From contig NC_134373.1 of NCBI RefSeq assembly GCF_035582795.1, positions 41,027,173-41,091,172 of the forward strand: a stretch of DNA of 64,000 nucleotides, written 5' to 3'. The notes under the pieces are model-generated. The model worked only from the letters and a program-made list of their open reading frames with translations. It was not told where the DNA came from and ran no database searches. Position 1 is the first letter of the stretch. Every line of letters starts with the position of its first letter. Of this stretch, positions 26,434 through 39,984 are shown in pieces. The translations under genes and the position numbers were made by a program. The stretch comes from Mycteria americana. Lineage: Eukaryota > Chordata > Aves > Ciconiiformes > Ciconiidae.

Positions 26434-28469
26434 AGATGAAGTAAATTGTTCTTCTGACATTTCTGTTGCTTTCCTAAAAGCTACCCTGCCAAAGGAGAAC
26501 AAGGAATGCTTCATCTCTTCATCCACTGTGTGAAGAAAGCACAGCAAAATACAAAAAAAAAGAAAGAAAAAAACTCTGAAAAGTTATATATTTGCTTATG
26601 ACTTGAGGCAGTTATTGGTTGGAGCCACTTCTGCACACTGCCAACACCCAAGTTTCAAAAAGAACTCCTGCGGTCTCCTCCTGTGGAAAAAACAAGTGAG
26701 GTACACACCTTGCAGCTCCCAGTGGCCCAATCCAGAAGCCCAACCCCAAGCTGTAGTGGTAAAATGAATAAAACAGAATTGAAAATCAGCGAACAGAGGT
26801 TTTCATGAGGTTTTGCTGCTCTTGGCCTGCTTTTATTTTTGGCTGTCGACTTTGCAGCTTTTGGAAATGGAAGTATACAGACACTACGCTAATCTGATAT
26901 TCCCTCCAACAGAAGCAAGGAACTGTCCTCTGTGCATGTGTTTCAAAAGTTAAAAGTTTATTGAGATTGCAAACAGTTTAAAATGTTATTGGGAATGCAA
27001 TATGGTGCATTATACTCTCATGTTTACCAGATGGCTGCCTTAAACAAACGCCATCAGTTGTGCCACTAACGCTTCCAAATGAAGAGACACCGGTTTAGAG
27101 GTGGCTAAGACCTTTCAGTCCTCCCTGCCAGAAACACCTTTTTCCTCCCGGGTTCCAATACACAATCATTGCACTAAGTGCTCTGGACCATTGAGCCCCA
27201 AAACTTTTGTGCCAACTGTCTGCTGTCCACCCTCAAAATTTCTCTCGGACAACAAAACACTCATCTCATCAGAAAATTAGTTAGAAACACTTCTGAAGAC
27301 ACAGTTGACCGATTCTGACTGTAACCAGGGGTTAAGGCATCTAGATAACAGCGTCTTCAGACTACATTTTGAGAACCACTGTCAAACCCATTTAATATGA
27401 CCATGACAATCCTGAAGCACAACTTTAAAAAGAAAGAGCTTCATCTACCGATACTGTGCTGCAGAACAAGTTCTGGAACTTCTCTCTATGCTGAGATATA
27501 TTCGTCTTACTATACTGATACTACCATTTTCCGGAAAAGGGCTATCAAGTCAAGGGCCAGTTCTCACCATGTAATATTTCACTTACATTACTCCATTTTC
27601 CCTGTTCTCCCAGAATATGGCCTCATTTGATGTACATTTTTTCTTGCTGATGTAAATATTTTCAAACACTGCAATAAAAATTTCATTACAAAAGTGATTG
27701 AGATGTTTTGGGTAGTTTTGCTAAAAAGAGATGATTTGCACATTTTTTTCAACTATACACTTGAAGGGAGCTGATGTGAAGTTAGTGCTATAATAAAAAT
27801 GTAAATAAAATTCATTATAGTTCATAGATTTCCTGATATCATCTTTATTGACTCAATATTATTGAAATACGTAAAAATAAATATAAAATTATTTTGAGAA
27901 TACATCAGTACACCTTATTTTATCATCATAAAATAATAATGGAAAATTCCTTCAGGAAAAAAGATGACATTTACAATACATGAATTTTCTTATGTTTTCC
28001 ACAAGTGTGATGTTACATAAAATTAAATGTATATAATTAATATTCCTCTGTTTATGAGCGCACTGCTTTATTCTTACTGCATACAATGTCTCAATGCCAA
28101 GACATAATATAGAGCCTTTGGAGCCAATTTCCCTGCAGTATCACAACATTTTTATGGTTTCTTGTAACCATCTAAATCGTACTACTTGAATGATGTTTCT
28201 CAATGAATCTTTTAGCTTAATTGCAAGATGTCATATGTGCTTCATGACCTGTTTTTGAGGTCAAGTAACATTTATCTCTCACTGGAGCAAACATAAGCGT
28301 TAGCATTGAAATGCAGTATTCAGTGGGTTATATGCTGGAGCTGACAGACGTCAGAGATGATTTTGGATTCTCATTACATATTGTAATTTACTCTTAGCAT
28401 GTAACTCAGAGCTGACAAAGTGTGGCTCACATTTACAGATTTGGATTTTTTGAACATTTCCTCACATCC
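26434..28469. other. Unique non-coding sequence
   Basis: No gene is visible. 27640-28060 is especially AT-rich. Open frames are short and unrecognised. Confidence 0.55.
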
Positions 28470-29235
28470 ATGGGATCATAGAGTAATTTGGGAGGTTAAG
28501 GGAGGTCTTTGCCCTGACCTCCTGCCCCAGCAGGGTCAGCTCTGGCGTCCAACCTTGTTGCTCAGGGCTTGATCCACTCATGCCCTGCAAACCTCCAAGG
28601 ATGGAAACGGCACAACATCTCCAGACAAGCTGCTCCCCTGCTTGACTGCCCTCGTGGGGAAAAAGCTCCTCTTTGTATGCAGTGTGGACCTCTACTTTTC
28701 CAACTTATGCCTGTTGTCCCTCATCCTCCTGCTCCACACCAAGTGCTGAGGAAAGGCACATAATCATAGCCCTCAGCCTCTGGCCACATCCCTGCTCTTA
28801 CAGCCCAGGATGCTGCTGGCTCCTACATAGGTTGCTGCCCACCAGCACCTGGGCATTTTCCCTAGACCTGCTCACCGGTCTCCAGCAGAATTTTTCACAG
28901 GAATTAATCCTGGATTAAAAAATCCTGGAGCAGGATTTTGTATATCTCGTTGCTGATTTTCCTGTAGTTCCTGCTGAACCACTCCCCCAGCCTGTCTAGG
29001 TCCCTCTGAAAGGAAGCCCTGACCATGAGTGTATCACCCGGATCCCTAGCCTGGTGTTATCTGCAAACATGTTGCCTCCTCCCATTGCCTCCTCCAGGTC
29101 ATTGATAAAGATGTTAGCACAGAATAAGTCCCAGAGAGACCCCAGAGGGTTCTATCACTTCTCATAGACATCCAGGGGTGAGGATTTAATCCACTTACTG
29201 CCCGCTCTGAGCCTGCTCATCCAACCAGATCTTGT
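28470..29235 (-). mobile_element. CR1 LINE fragment, minus strand, decayed
   Basis: Read on the minus strand this is the 3' part of a chicken-repeat-1 (CR1) non-LTR retrotransposon, running from reverse-transcriptase coding sequence to the 3' end. On the plus strand the left edge has the complement of the CR1 tail (GGGATCATAGAGTAATTTGG). It is followed by recognisable CR1 blocks such as CTCCAAGGATGGAAACGGCA (about 28595) and CACCAGCACCTGGGCATTTT (about 28840). Later come GTGTTATCTGCAAACATGTT (about 29053) and TCATTGATAAAGATGTTAGC (about 29099). Many substitutions and small gaps interrupt the reading frame, so it cannot encode a working enzyme. The 5' end is truncated, as in nearly all CR1 copies. 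The right boundary is approximate. Confidence 0.85.
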
Positions 29236-32200
29236 TTGCTTGCTTGGTTTGGTTTGTTTCCAGCTTCAACTGAAACCACCTGAATTCCTTCCTAGTCCAT
29301 ATTCTTCAAACACTGCCCAACATGCTGAACTCTGTTAGGATGACAGGTTATGAAATTTTATGAGATTTCCATGAGAAAGGAAAGCTAAAGTTTTAATATC
29401 TCCACAAAGAGAATAGGAAGCTTCTACTGCCTGGATAAATTTAAAAGTCTGACTAGGTGTACTATAAAGTCCCATAGTTTCTTAGTCATTCTGTGGTTTA
29501 CATCATATGGGAGTGGTCTTGCAAGCACCAACCAAGTTTAGAAACTGGGGATTTTAATTCCAGTTCTATTTTTAACATTAATTTGTCATATGTGTGGTCA
29601 AGTGAGAAACTAATCTCTGACCAGCGTTCAAGAATATAATACATAGACTTAAGGAGTTGTAGTACCAGATGAGAAATGCCATGACTGTACAGGGCAAAGC
29701 CCTGAACTTGTAAAACATCATTCTGCCACGTGAAAACTGTTCAACGTGTGGCAATGGGTCAGCACCCCCTTAACAAGCTTTGTGCCAGAGCAGGTACCAT
29801 CAGCCCTCCTCCAACCACTGCAAAACCAGCAGAAATTTCTCTGAACTAGACAATTCACCAGGAGTCAATAATGTGTACATGCTGATTGAGAACAAATTGA
29901 TGTTGCTGGGTAACCTGGCCATGGCCACCACCAGCATTCATGGTCACATCACTGCTCCACAGCCTCTGCTTCCCTGGTCATACCGAAACGAGTCACCAAA
30001 CAAAAGCCACCACTTTGAGATTGGCAGTGAAGAACCAGAATACTTCTTTTCTGAAGAATTATTTTAAATAAGCTCTGAATATCAGGAATGACACTCTTCC
30101 CATTGCTAAAAACTCTGTACAGCTGTAACATTTAACCCAGCCCTACAATCGACTCTGGGTAGAATTGAAGAGGTATGACACCAATTCTGGGGATAAACAT
30201 TTTGGTTTTCTACAGTGGATAAACAGGCATCCTTCTCTGTGCATTCCTCCCTGGATCTTCAAGCCTTTACCAACTTGATTACACAATTCTTAACTAAATA
30301 TTTGCCAACTGCAGCTGCAGTACTAAGTGGTGCTGCTTGAAAATTCCTTTAGCAAAAAGAAGAAAAACATTATTACAGCACTCTTATTTTTAGCATCTTT
30401 TCTTTTTATGAAAAAAAACTATTTAAGAGTATTAGATGGCATGTGGAAATGAACAAGAACTTAAAAAAGTATATATCTACCAATAATTTTATATTTATTG
30501 CACTTAATTTAACAAATTATTGCACAAACTACATAGACAGCATTTTTCCTGTGAAATTATTATACTTAAATGAACTTTTGACAATGTATTAATTACAAGG
30601 ACATGACCACATTTATTCTGCTGATCTGGTAATTACATGCATTAAAGAAATATTTATTCAGAAACCATGTAGTGTACTTCAAAACAGGCTTTTATTGCCA
30701 AGTTACATTTCCTGTATACAACTGCCTTTTTGCCATTTATGAGCCTTTTTCAAACTTTTACAGGGGGCAGAAAGGGGAACAGAAATGCTTAGTAAACTCT
30801 GGGCTGACAACTTTCTCTGCACACTTGAAAGGACCAGCAGTCTCTCGGTCAGACGTGGACCTCAGGCTGGATGGAGAGGTTGGGGCAACTCTGTACAGAT
30901 TGTCCTACCTGGGTTTGACACTGCTGTTTTATGAGAAAAAGACAAAGAAATAGGTTCAATAATTTGCATTCTAGCTGGCACAAAATTAATTTTTGTTCTC
31001 TAGACGTGGAATCTATGCAACCCAGCATACCTGTTATTTCAAAACTAAAATTGCACCACATTTGCCTTGCTAGGTGCGCAGATAGCCCTGACAATAAAGT
31101 CTTCTGCCATCGTAGCATGTCTGACCACTCAATATGCACAGGTGAAATGGAAAAGCATTTCAGTCTTTGCCCTTGCCACAGAGAGAGATACAGAGTGACA
31201 GCCAAACTGACCACCAGGCTTATTCTGCAGTTTGTGGTGCAGCCTTTGAGTTTCACTCAACATTAAAACCTGTGAGTAACTAGAATAAGAAAGCCAAAGA
31301 CTGAAAACGATAGGTCTCATCTCCAAAATGGAATCTAATTTTTCTTTTTAGCCAGTCTACACAAGCACTCAAATTTTCAATTAGTTACTTATTTTCTTTT
31401 AAGGCCATCTAGTTCTGCCGTATTTGATAGCCAGCGTAAGCAGTTGAAATATTCTCACTTGCATCACAATCTTTCCATTAAGCAAAGGAGAACATCTTCA
31501 CGAAAGGAGAACTTTTGTCTAAATAAAAATAACACATTTCTGTCCTTTTCTTTAAAAGGATGTTTCATAATGCCAGGAAACATATTTATGGAGTCCTCTG
31601 GTAAGGAGCTGTTCTTGACTATCAGCAACAGCCAAAGGTTAGAGCCACCTGAGAAAACCACCGCGTGTTGAAATAACCTAATTCTGCTATATAGTTGTTC
31701 TTAACTGTTACTATATAGACATGGCTTTTGGATTCTTTTTACCATATCATTATTTTCATTTTAAGGAAAACTTATAATACAAGTGAGGAAAGAGTAAAGT
31801 TTGGAATTCTGAAGGAGCAGTCTTAATTATCTTAACCACGCCAGCCAAAAGAAACAATTTGTTATACAAGAAGGGACGTCACCTACTATAAGTGGTCTCC
31901 CACAAAGAAAATACAAAAGAAAGCACTAAGGGAAACGGGCACGGTGGCCCAAATATTCTGAATGGAAAAACATGAGTTTATGTTCATTCATGGTTTAAGT
32001 CTCTAAATTAATACATAGGGACCTGTCCTACCCATGTGAAAAGATTTACTCGTGCAACTTTGTGTGCAGAATGTTACTCTAAGGCAGTTAGGACTCGTCC
32101 ATTGTATTTCTGCCTTAACTATTTTAATGAGTATCTTTGACCGGCTGAGAAATCCTTTGAATCAAAGTGTAATGCCTCAAACAGACGGAGTTACTGTACT

Positions 32201-35200
32201 AAAAGCAAATGAATATTGACAAAAATAATCCTCATTTACTTTCAACTGCTACATTTTGATAAACTGACTGCCACCACAGCATGGTTACTTCATAATCTCT
32301 ATAAACCAGTTTAGAGGAAAAATACAGGCACTTTTGTTCTAAAATGTAGGCTTATTTAATCATTTGGTTTACTCATTACTAGCATATAAATACATATATA
32401 TTTCACAAAAATAAGATCACTAGAATAGTGGGTTATTTACTAGAGCTGACATTGAAAGAACTCTCTGGTGGAAAATACATCAAGCTGATCTTAACATTTC
32501 AAACTTTTTTTCAAACCAAATTTTAATTTTTATGGTTTCCATGATTTCTGGCAATTGATTTTCATAGCTGGCCAAACTCTACTGTTGTTGTTTTATAAAT
32601 AATCTTAATTTTCTGGACAACATTTAAAACAGTGACATAAATGTCAAACTAGTACTTCTCTCCATGCCTAAACAACAGTTTCTGAAAAAATATGATTATG
32701 CAAAACCCAGCTGGGAGAAAGCTAAGGAAACCTCTGACCAGGGACTTGACCAGCTGCTTCGCAGCTGATTTGCAACATGTGGTTAACCTGCAATCCTTCC
32801 CAGCAAAAGCGCTGCCTAGCCCACAAGCACTATATTGCTACCAGGGAAGGAACCATTTTCCACCCATTGCCATTGCTAACCATAACCTTTTGCCAGAAAA
32901 CTGTTACCTTTTCTAGCCATTTGTCCTGAAGGCTTTCCTTTTAGAAGCATTGGCAATGAAGTAGAGTAAGTAGAAGAGAGTAAAAGATAACAGAAGTAGA
33001 GACAGTAAAAATATTGTTCAACTTTTGCTTTCTCAGGGACCTGTTTTGTTTGATCAAAAATTTTCTGGTTTGCCCCAACACGTAATGAAGATATAATTGT
33101 TCAAGCTATGGTACTTCACAGTTCCACTACTACTATTATTCCCTATTTCTTCCTTGATTTTACAGCCACTCCTCAAATAGCATTCCTGATAGCATTATGG
33201 CCCTGAAGCACTATCATCCCGACTCTCCTCTTAAACTAACCACCTCTTCTGCACGCAAGTGGAGTATCTCTGCCCAAGATCACATGCTGCTTCAAAGACA
33301 TAGCTGAGTACTTGTAAGCCAAGACAGTGAAGACACGATACAAGAGGGGTGCCGATGGAAGTTGAAAGAGGCTATCAAGAAGGGTAAAGTAAGTTCTCAA
33401 GGAGATCTCAGTAGGAAGACATCCAGGAAGAGGTGTTTCTGAAGGAGTTCAGAGCAACAGAAAAAGCTCAGTGAGCAAAAAATAAATGGATGTGAGACAT
33501 TTAAAAAAAAATATAAATGTGTTGAGAAAAAAATAAGTGACTAAAAGAGAGGAATTAAAAAGAAATTACTGCAATGTAGTTGAAGCAAGGATTATGGACA
33601 GCCCTGGCTCAACTCCTGGGTTGTAATGGGAATTGAGGGTGAGAGTACAAGGAAGGAAAGAGGAGCGATGTGCTAATATGGATGGAGAGTAAGGTATTTT
33701 GGTAGCTGCACTCTGGGAAGACTAAAGAAGGGGACTGAAAAGCTTAAGGGGAAAAGATTAAAGTAATCAAGGGAGCTAATGGCCACGACGGGCATGGTGG
33801 AGAAAGAGGAGATATAAAGAGGAGCTGAGAGAGAAGACTAAGCTGGAAAATAAATATGTAGGAAAGAGAAAAGGATTAAAATTTACTTGGAAGCTGCAAT
33901 CCTGGCACTGGAGAAAGAAAAGCAGAGCAGCCTGCCATGGTAGTTTCAGGATGGGAAAGGAAAGCATTTGGGGGAAAAAGTTCTGTACTACGTTTATTTG
34001 ACTTTATCCCTATTCGCAGCATGGAAGTTTACTCTTTGTGCTGAGACTGCATAGGCTGTTCTGGTGCAGGACCACGAGCAGCCCTTGGGGCAGTCACGAC
34101 CCAGCAATCAGCTCTTTCCCTAAGGAAGGAGCCCCACAGATGCCCCGCTGGCTGCTGCAACTTTGGGCTCCTTGCAGCCTTCCTGCAGTATAAGTTAAAA
34201 GTGAGCTGGCTGAGACCTGCAAGACTACCTGCACCCAAAACTGCTCCTTCTGATGTTGCCTCCAGCATGGGAACCATCTAGTCTTTTCTGAACATGAGAT
34301 AGCTATAAATTATTTAAGTGAAAACTGGAGCGGATTATCTTTTCTTCTGGTTACTGTTAACTATATGAAAAGGCCAGTAAAAAGTAAAGAGCATGCTTTC
34401 TGAGAGTAATTGCCACAATAGCCGAGAGCAATGCTAGACTTTTTTACTATAGCTATTAAGGCAGGCGGGATAATGATCACTCTTACTCTTCTTAATCATC
34501 CAAAATAACACAGAGAGGCACCGATCCCGAAGTCACGTTATGATACCTGCATAAGTTAGCTTAGAGTCTGGCATGCAGAATTAAAGCAGATATTCTGGTT
34601 TAGTTAAAGGAAATGTTGACACCCACTGCAGTGGGGCCACAATTCAGCTCTAAGCAATTTGCCTCGAGTTGTACTGTAAGACAGCCAGAGAAATAAAGCC
34701 CAGGGGTCTTAACTCCCAGTCTTCTGGTCAAAAAAGTAGACAGTTTCCCTAGTAAATGAAGTTGCACTGGCATTTTCCACACAGACAATATCCAGTGCTG
34801 GTCTCTGGTGTTAGCCATGGCATTTTTCCTCACACGCAGGGCTGTGTTGGGAAAGCTGGAGTCACCAGTCTGGAGCAGCAGCAGCTTCATGCACCTCTCA
34901 GAGTAAAGAAAATATAATGTATAGCTTTGATGAATTCTTCACCGATTATATTTATTTGGCAACTGTGTTATACCTAAGCTGACTGAAACCTTTCATTTCT
35001 CATAAGGTTTTCCCAATAATGTGCACACTGAATATTTAGGCTCAAAAATCCCTCATTAGTGGATTTGGATATGTTAAATAACTCATTCATCCTTGCTCTA
35101 ACCCCAACGTGGTTTGTGACCTTGAGAAAGTGACTTTTTGGAAATGATGACCCCCTCTCATTCATCCACAGGTTATCTGGCCTTGATGGAGGTATCACTG

Positions 35201-36435
35201 AGTGAAGAGTGATGGTCTGTGCCAGAGCATGTGACCAAAATATCTCTTTGGGCCTTAAATATAATATTAACTCATGCTGCTTTTTGCTAGTTTCTAAATA
35301 TTTCAGCAGTAAAGTGGCTGTTATGTACCTGACAATAACAGGTACAGTACCTATGGATGAGGTTAGCCCTTGCTTTTCAGCACTTTGCAAGAGCAATAAC
35401 CACAACTGTCAGACTGGACAGATGTTGTTTCTCTCTTTTTAAAAGAGCCAACAAAGTCGAACAGACATATGTTTGGCTTAAGGAAAACAACAGGCCATTT
35501 GACTGGAAAACAATGTCATTGTGTGATTTTAGACCCTTTTACTACCACAGCAAACATCAGTTTTGAATTTAGAATGACCACTGCAAGGTGGATCTAAAGT
35601 GGATGCTGCTAAAGGTTATGCAAATGTAGGAAATTATGATTCTATCTCAATGTCATTACATGTGTCTACTTAGATGCACATTTTCTGCTATGTTTAAGTT
35701 AAACAAAACACTAAATGACTGTGTAGTATGACATCTCATTAATATGTTTCCATTCACATCTGTGCCTTTAGTATAAAAAAATAAGCTGTTCTAGTGATAA
35801 GAGATTAAGTTCTTTAATTAGAAACAAATGACAAATCACTGTTAACCCCATGTGATGCTTTCTAAAACTTCCATCAAATATTCCCCTTAAAACATTATTA
35901 AGCACAAGTTCAGCAGATCTACTTCCTAGAAAGTGCTATTTAACAAAACCCAGGCAGGATGTTAATACTGAGGCCGAATTACAGGTTGCCAATGCATTTC
36001 CTGCAAGGGGATTGACAGGGGATCATTTTGTTATGGGGCCACCTCCAGCGTGTTGTGACAACCAGTCATTACACCTCTGAGCACAGCACTCAGCTGTAGG
36101 TTTCTACAGGATGCAAATAGCTCCAAATGGGTTCAATTTAGAGATAGCAGATAATGTATCATTCACTTCTTTAAGGTAGAAGCTTTTAATTTTCAAGGAA
36201 AAAGAAAGAGGAGTCCATTTCAGTCTCTGGAAATAAAGATCTACTTAACAAAGCATGCCAGAAAAATTGAGAATAGAAATAACTATTATAAAAATAAAAA
36301 GCTTAACTTGCTTTTTCCACTTGTCTCAGAGACATACAGGCTTTGTTAGCCAGCATCCCTATTTATTCAGGATGCCATACAATTGTTCATTTAAAATCCG
36401 TGCTTTGCAACTGGTAACAAATACTAGGGAGTAAG
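29236..36435. other. Unique AT-rich non-coding sequence
   Basis: There is no supportable gene in these 7.2 kb. The longest frames, a 135-codon minus frame at 30849-31256 (overlapped by a 111-codon plus frame) and a 143-codon minus frame at 34974-35405, lack recognisable domains. 30400-30660 is very AT-rich. 33300-33990 is purine-rich on the plus strand, with many GGAAG/AAGAG words. Confidence 0.5.
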
Positions 36436-36510
36436 ATTTTGTATTTGCATAGCAACCCTTTCATCTTGAGTAATCCCCATAGATTTTGCAAAGTACCCAT
36501 ACATAAGATC
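36436..36510 (+). repeat. Possible MIR-like ancient SINE scrap
   Basis: The run GTATTTGCATAGCAACCCTT, then TTTCATCTTGAG and TTTTGCAAAGTACCC, resembles the block of amniote MIR-type elements that reads roughly 'catagcacctttcat...caaagcactttacaaa'. The match is short and diverged, so chance is not excluded. Confidence 0.3.
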
Positions 36511-39329
36511 AAAATGGAGACCAATAAGTAGTAGTGACAACTAAATCACGGCGTAGGCAAGGTAATAGTTGCAAAAAATAGTTTAACCAAAAAAACTAGG
36601 GATAAGAAATGTCCAACCTGTTTAAAAATGGCCATGTTCATGAAACACAAGAAAGAATTTCCTAGTCCAAAACACAAACATACTCCCGGGTATTGCAAGC
36701 TTACACATTTTAAAAAGAAGTGCTGAATATGTAGTAAACAAACAGAAAACTCTAGATATGTAACAGGCAACAGGTTCACAAAGTTTTTATTATAACTTAT
36801 GTACTTCTGTCATCTTCTTGCTGCCAGTAAGCTCCAAACACATACTTTAAACAGTGCTATAGTTTCTCAAAGTCCACTTCTTTAGGAAATATTCCACAGC
36901 TGATAAGTCAAGACGCCTTAAATGTCTGTGATTAACAGATCTACTCTCTCTTTCTCCCCACCTTTCTTTTCTATGTGTATATATGCATACATACATACGT
37001 ATATCTACCTATCTATCTCTGTGTGAGACATAGTTTTAAGTATCTTATATATATAATAAGGGGGGGGGTGTTTTCTGTTTTGTTTTTTTTTTAAATGAAA
37101 TATGGGTACAAGTAGAAAGACACTTCAGTGGTTAATGAAAACTGTTTTCCACAACTACCTGTCCATCACAGCTTTTAGCAAGCACTACATACAACTTCAA
37201 AAGTTTGTGTGTGTGTTTGGTTTTGGTTTGGTTTGAGTTTTTTCTGATCACCCCCAACACTGTGATTTAACAAAAATGGAAGTTAGCATCTGACAAAGCC
37301 AGACAGAAAATGTTTTGTGTACTGAAAAACACTGGCCAAAGATGCAAATGTGGGTGCACTTCTGCAATCTTACTGTAAATACAGCCCAAAAGGGAGGTAC
37401 TTGGCTATTACGTGATATATTAGAGAGCTGGAGATTTGGTATCGAGTGTATTTCGCTTTGTCTTCAAAGGGAAGGAAGGAATATGCAAATCAAAAGCCAA
37501 AGCAAATTAAAGGTACTTTGTAACTGACATTTTAATTATCTTGTTTGGATATTATTCATTTTATTTATTCTTCTAAATGCAAACAATTCTGGACCACTGT
37601 ATAAACATTATCTCCATTGGAAGTCTACAGTACCTCTAATAAAAACGTACAATTGCTTGGCTACCAAATCCAATGAAACTTATTCTAAACATACTGTATT
37701 CATTATAACAACGTATTTCTGAATAACACACAAAAGTCTTTGGAAAGAGGGGACAGTTTAAAACAGGCCAGTGAAAAGATGTAATTAGAGCTGTGTGGGC
37801 TTGGCAAAACCATCTCGACATACAAGCTTGAGGTTACTTTTGCCAAAGCACTCCAGGCTTACTGAGGTTTCATTATGGCGAGGAGAGCTTAATTCTGGTA
37901 AGTATCAGACACAATAGGATGTAATCAAATATAAAATAATAATAATAAAAAAGCCAAATGGGAAAGAAGAACTGAACCCTACTCAATGAGAGAGTTAAAA
38001 TACAGCTAGCTTATTAACTGGTGGTGTTACAAGTGATTTCAGTTGGTGCAGGTTTGTTTGGAAAGAGGAAAACCTGCAGATGAATTAGTAGGATTATCAT
38101 GAGTAATTTATTTTCCGAAAACACTGCCAGGGCCCTTGTCTGTACTTTGACTTTGCCCACAAATATACAGGGAGTTTCGTATATTCCGATCACCACGCAG
38201 ATGCGTTTGATGAACCCAGCGTGCACACACAAACACACACTCATGACTTGCTCACGTGGCACCCGTAAGTTATTTGGGGTTTCATTTTCAAGAGGGAATG
38301 AACCTTTCCAAAAAGGAGCGAGTAAACAATTCATCCAGCTTTGATTGTCGTTGGACAAGGGAGAGACCAGAGCGTGTATTTGGAGTGTTTCAAAAGATTG
38401 AGAGCTTCAGAGGGAAGCATGCAACTCTTGGTGCTCAGGCGCAGCAGACACGGACCTTCCTGTCCTCCACCAAGCACACGGCTTTCTGCAGGAGTATTCC
38501 CACACCCATGCACAAGCAACGTCCTCAACACTGAGTAATATCATTGGAAGCTGGCTTGTCCTTGTAAAGCTGGCTTCCAGCAGTTATCCTTTAGAAGTGC
38601 CCCAACCTGGATCCTATACATCCAGTGAAAATGCACAGCTGTCCAAACCAGGATCCTTTGTCTCTCATCTGGTCCTTGTAGCTAAATCGATCCCCCCACA
38701 AGCGAACCACCAGGTGCCACATCCGGATCTCCCCCTGTCCCCAGCTCTAGGTGCACAGCTGTCCTGTTCTCTTGTCTGGCTCCCACCGGTGTCCTGAGCA
38801 AAATGGTCCCTGTTAAGAAAGCAGCCTCTGCACAACCCCACCGCCCTCCGGTCTTTGCGGCAGACCTCGCCCTGCTCTACCTGGGATGGAGAAGGAGCAG
38901 CCATGGCAGTACCCTCTGCCACTTGGAAAAGGAGCATTTTCCAGCACCTGACGGAGCATAAAAGCAGCTGTAATAGCCGTTGGTCCCCCTCTGCCTCGCC
39001 GTTATTACCAGGAGCTCTGAAATACTGCACGCAGGCAATAACCCATGAGTACACCAACAGGTAAGCCCTATGTCACACAACCATCTCTTGCAGACAAATT
39101 CTCCATTAAATGAGACTGAATTTCATTTCTCAGAGAACAAACTCTTTCCATATCAACTATTAGCAAGAAACAACCAAAATTCTTCAACTCAGTCTGCTAA
39201 AATTAGGTTTGAAACCCTATATTCTGGACGTAAGCAAGTGACACGTGAGCTGGAAAGGTGCAGCGTGCTCGCACACCTGCTCATTTCGGTGGGTGCTGTG
39301 TGCAGCTCATCAGGGTGCCGGGGGAGGCA
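36511..39329. other. Unique non-coding sequence with simple repeats
   Basis: I can support no gene. The stretch holds an impure ATAC/CTAT tetranucleotide tract at about 36972-37020, a 9-base G-run at 37060-37068, a (GT)n plus GGTTT tract at about 37205-37240 and a CpG-moderate region at 38690-39065. A 69-codon plus frame (38855-39064) runs into a CAG|GTAAG donor-like sequence at 39058-39065. No acceptor or homology backs an exon. Confidence 0.45.
36972..37020. repeat. Impure tetranucleotide repeat (ATAC/CTAT)
   Basis: Tandem CATA and CTAT units with a TATATG lead-in form a short degenerate microsatellite. Confidence 0.75.
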
Positions 39330-39410
39330 TCGCACTAACTTCAATTTGGGTGCCTAAATATAGACCTGGGAACCGAAATTTATCTTCATGGCCTTAAATT
39401 TTGGCTTAGA
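39330..39410 (+). repeat. Possible ancient amniote repeat fragment
   Basis: AATTTGGGTGCCTAAATATA at about 39342, followed by a GGGAACC word and GGCCTTAAATTTTGGC, resembles a palindromic old repeat seen in turtle, crocodile and bird genomes (the 'gggtgcctaaatatag ... ttggcc' type). I cannot name the family. The match is partial. Confidence 0.3.
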
Positions 39411-39479
39411 CTTTATTTGGAAACGAAGCAGCTAAACCAGTTGTTAAACCACAACCTCAACCTCGGTCAGCTGTGGGGG

Positions 39480-39506
39480 AAAAAAAAAAAAAAAAAAAGA
39501 AAAAAA
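39480..39506. repeat. Poly(A) run (A19 G A7)
   Basis: This is a homopolymer-rich tract on the plus strand. No recognisable processed gene copy precedes it, so I do not call a retropseudogene. Confidence 0.85.
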
Positions 39507-39605
39507 CCACCAAACCAGAGTCCTGTGTGATGCTATTGCATTACACCTTTCTACAGGAATCTGTGCAGTTTTAGCAATTTTCTTGATTCACTCCGCATTT
39601 CTACA

Positions 39606-39830
39606 TTGCTGGAGAAAGGCTTCAGCAGCCGCCGGTGCAACGGCGAGACAAATGCCAGCACACAGCCTCGTTGCGCCGTAGCCCCGGCATCCCACAGACA
39701 CTCTGGATGGCACATCGATGGGGAAAAAAGCCCAGGGATTTCCATCCTCCCAAACGCCCCTGGGGAAAGCTGGGCTGTGGCCAGCCTGGCACCACCAGCC
39801 CCGCACCGTGGCTTGATTTGCCCCAAACCA
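39606..39830. other. Small CpG-dense patch
   Basis: About twelve CpGs lie here, most of them in 39630-39690 (GCCGCCGG, CGGCG, GCGCCG). It is overlapped on both strands by frames of 72-131 codons with no recognisable domain. Open frames on both strands are usual in stop-poor GC-rich DNA. Confidence 0.35.
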
Positions 39831-39984
39831 GGTCCTATAAGCATGTTCCTCTGGGGCAGAGGAACTGGTTTCAATCCTTCACAGCCCACAAGATATTTTG
39901 TCATTAGGGACGTGTCAGAAAGGTGCTGTATAATCACAGTAATCACTGTGGATAGCCGTAATAATAACAGTAATAAGAATATTT

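Noticed and set aside
26122-26547. 141-codon minus-strand open frame rich in Leu-Phe-Ser-Ser-Leu
   Set aside because: It is the translation of the 5-bp satellite. A stop-free period of 5 gives a long frame automatically.
28569-28918. Plus-strand frames of 64 and 81 codons
   Set aside because: They are antisense readings of the minus-strand CR1.
30849-31266. Overlapping 135-codon minus and 111-codon plus frames
   Set aside because: Neither product is recognised, and overlapping frames on both strands are typical of chance.
34974-35405. 143-codon minus-strand frame
   Set aside because: No recognisable family, and no promoter or splice context.
35618-37490. Several ATGCAAAT octamer (POU-type) words, for example at 35618, 36111 and 37483
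   Set aside because: The octamer is expected a few times by chance in AT-rich DNA of this length, and there is no clustering strong enough to call an element.
39480-39506. Poly(A) as evidence for a processed pseudogene
   Set aside because: No recognisable coding sequence precedes it and no direct repeats flank it.
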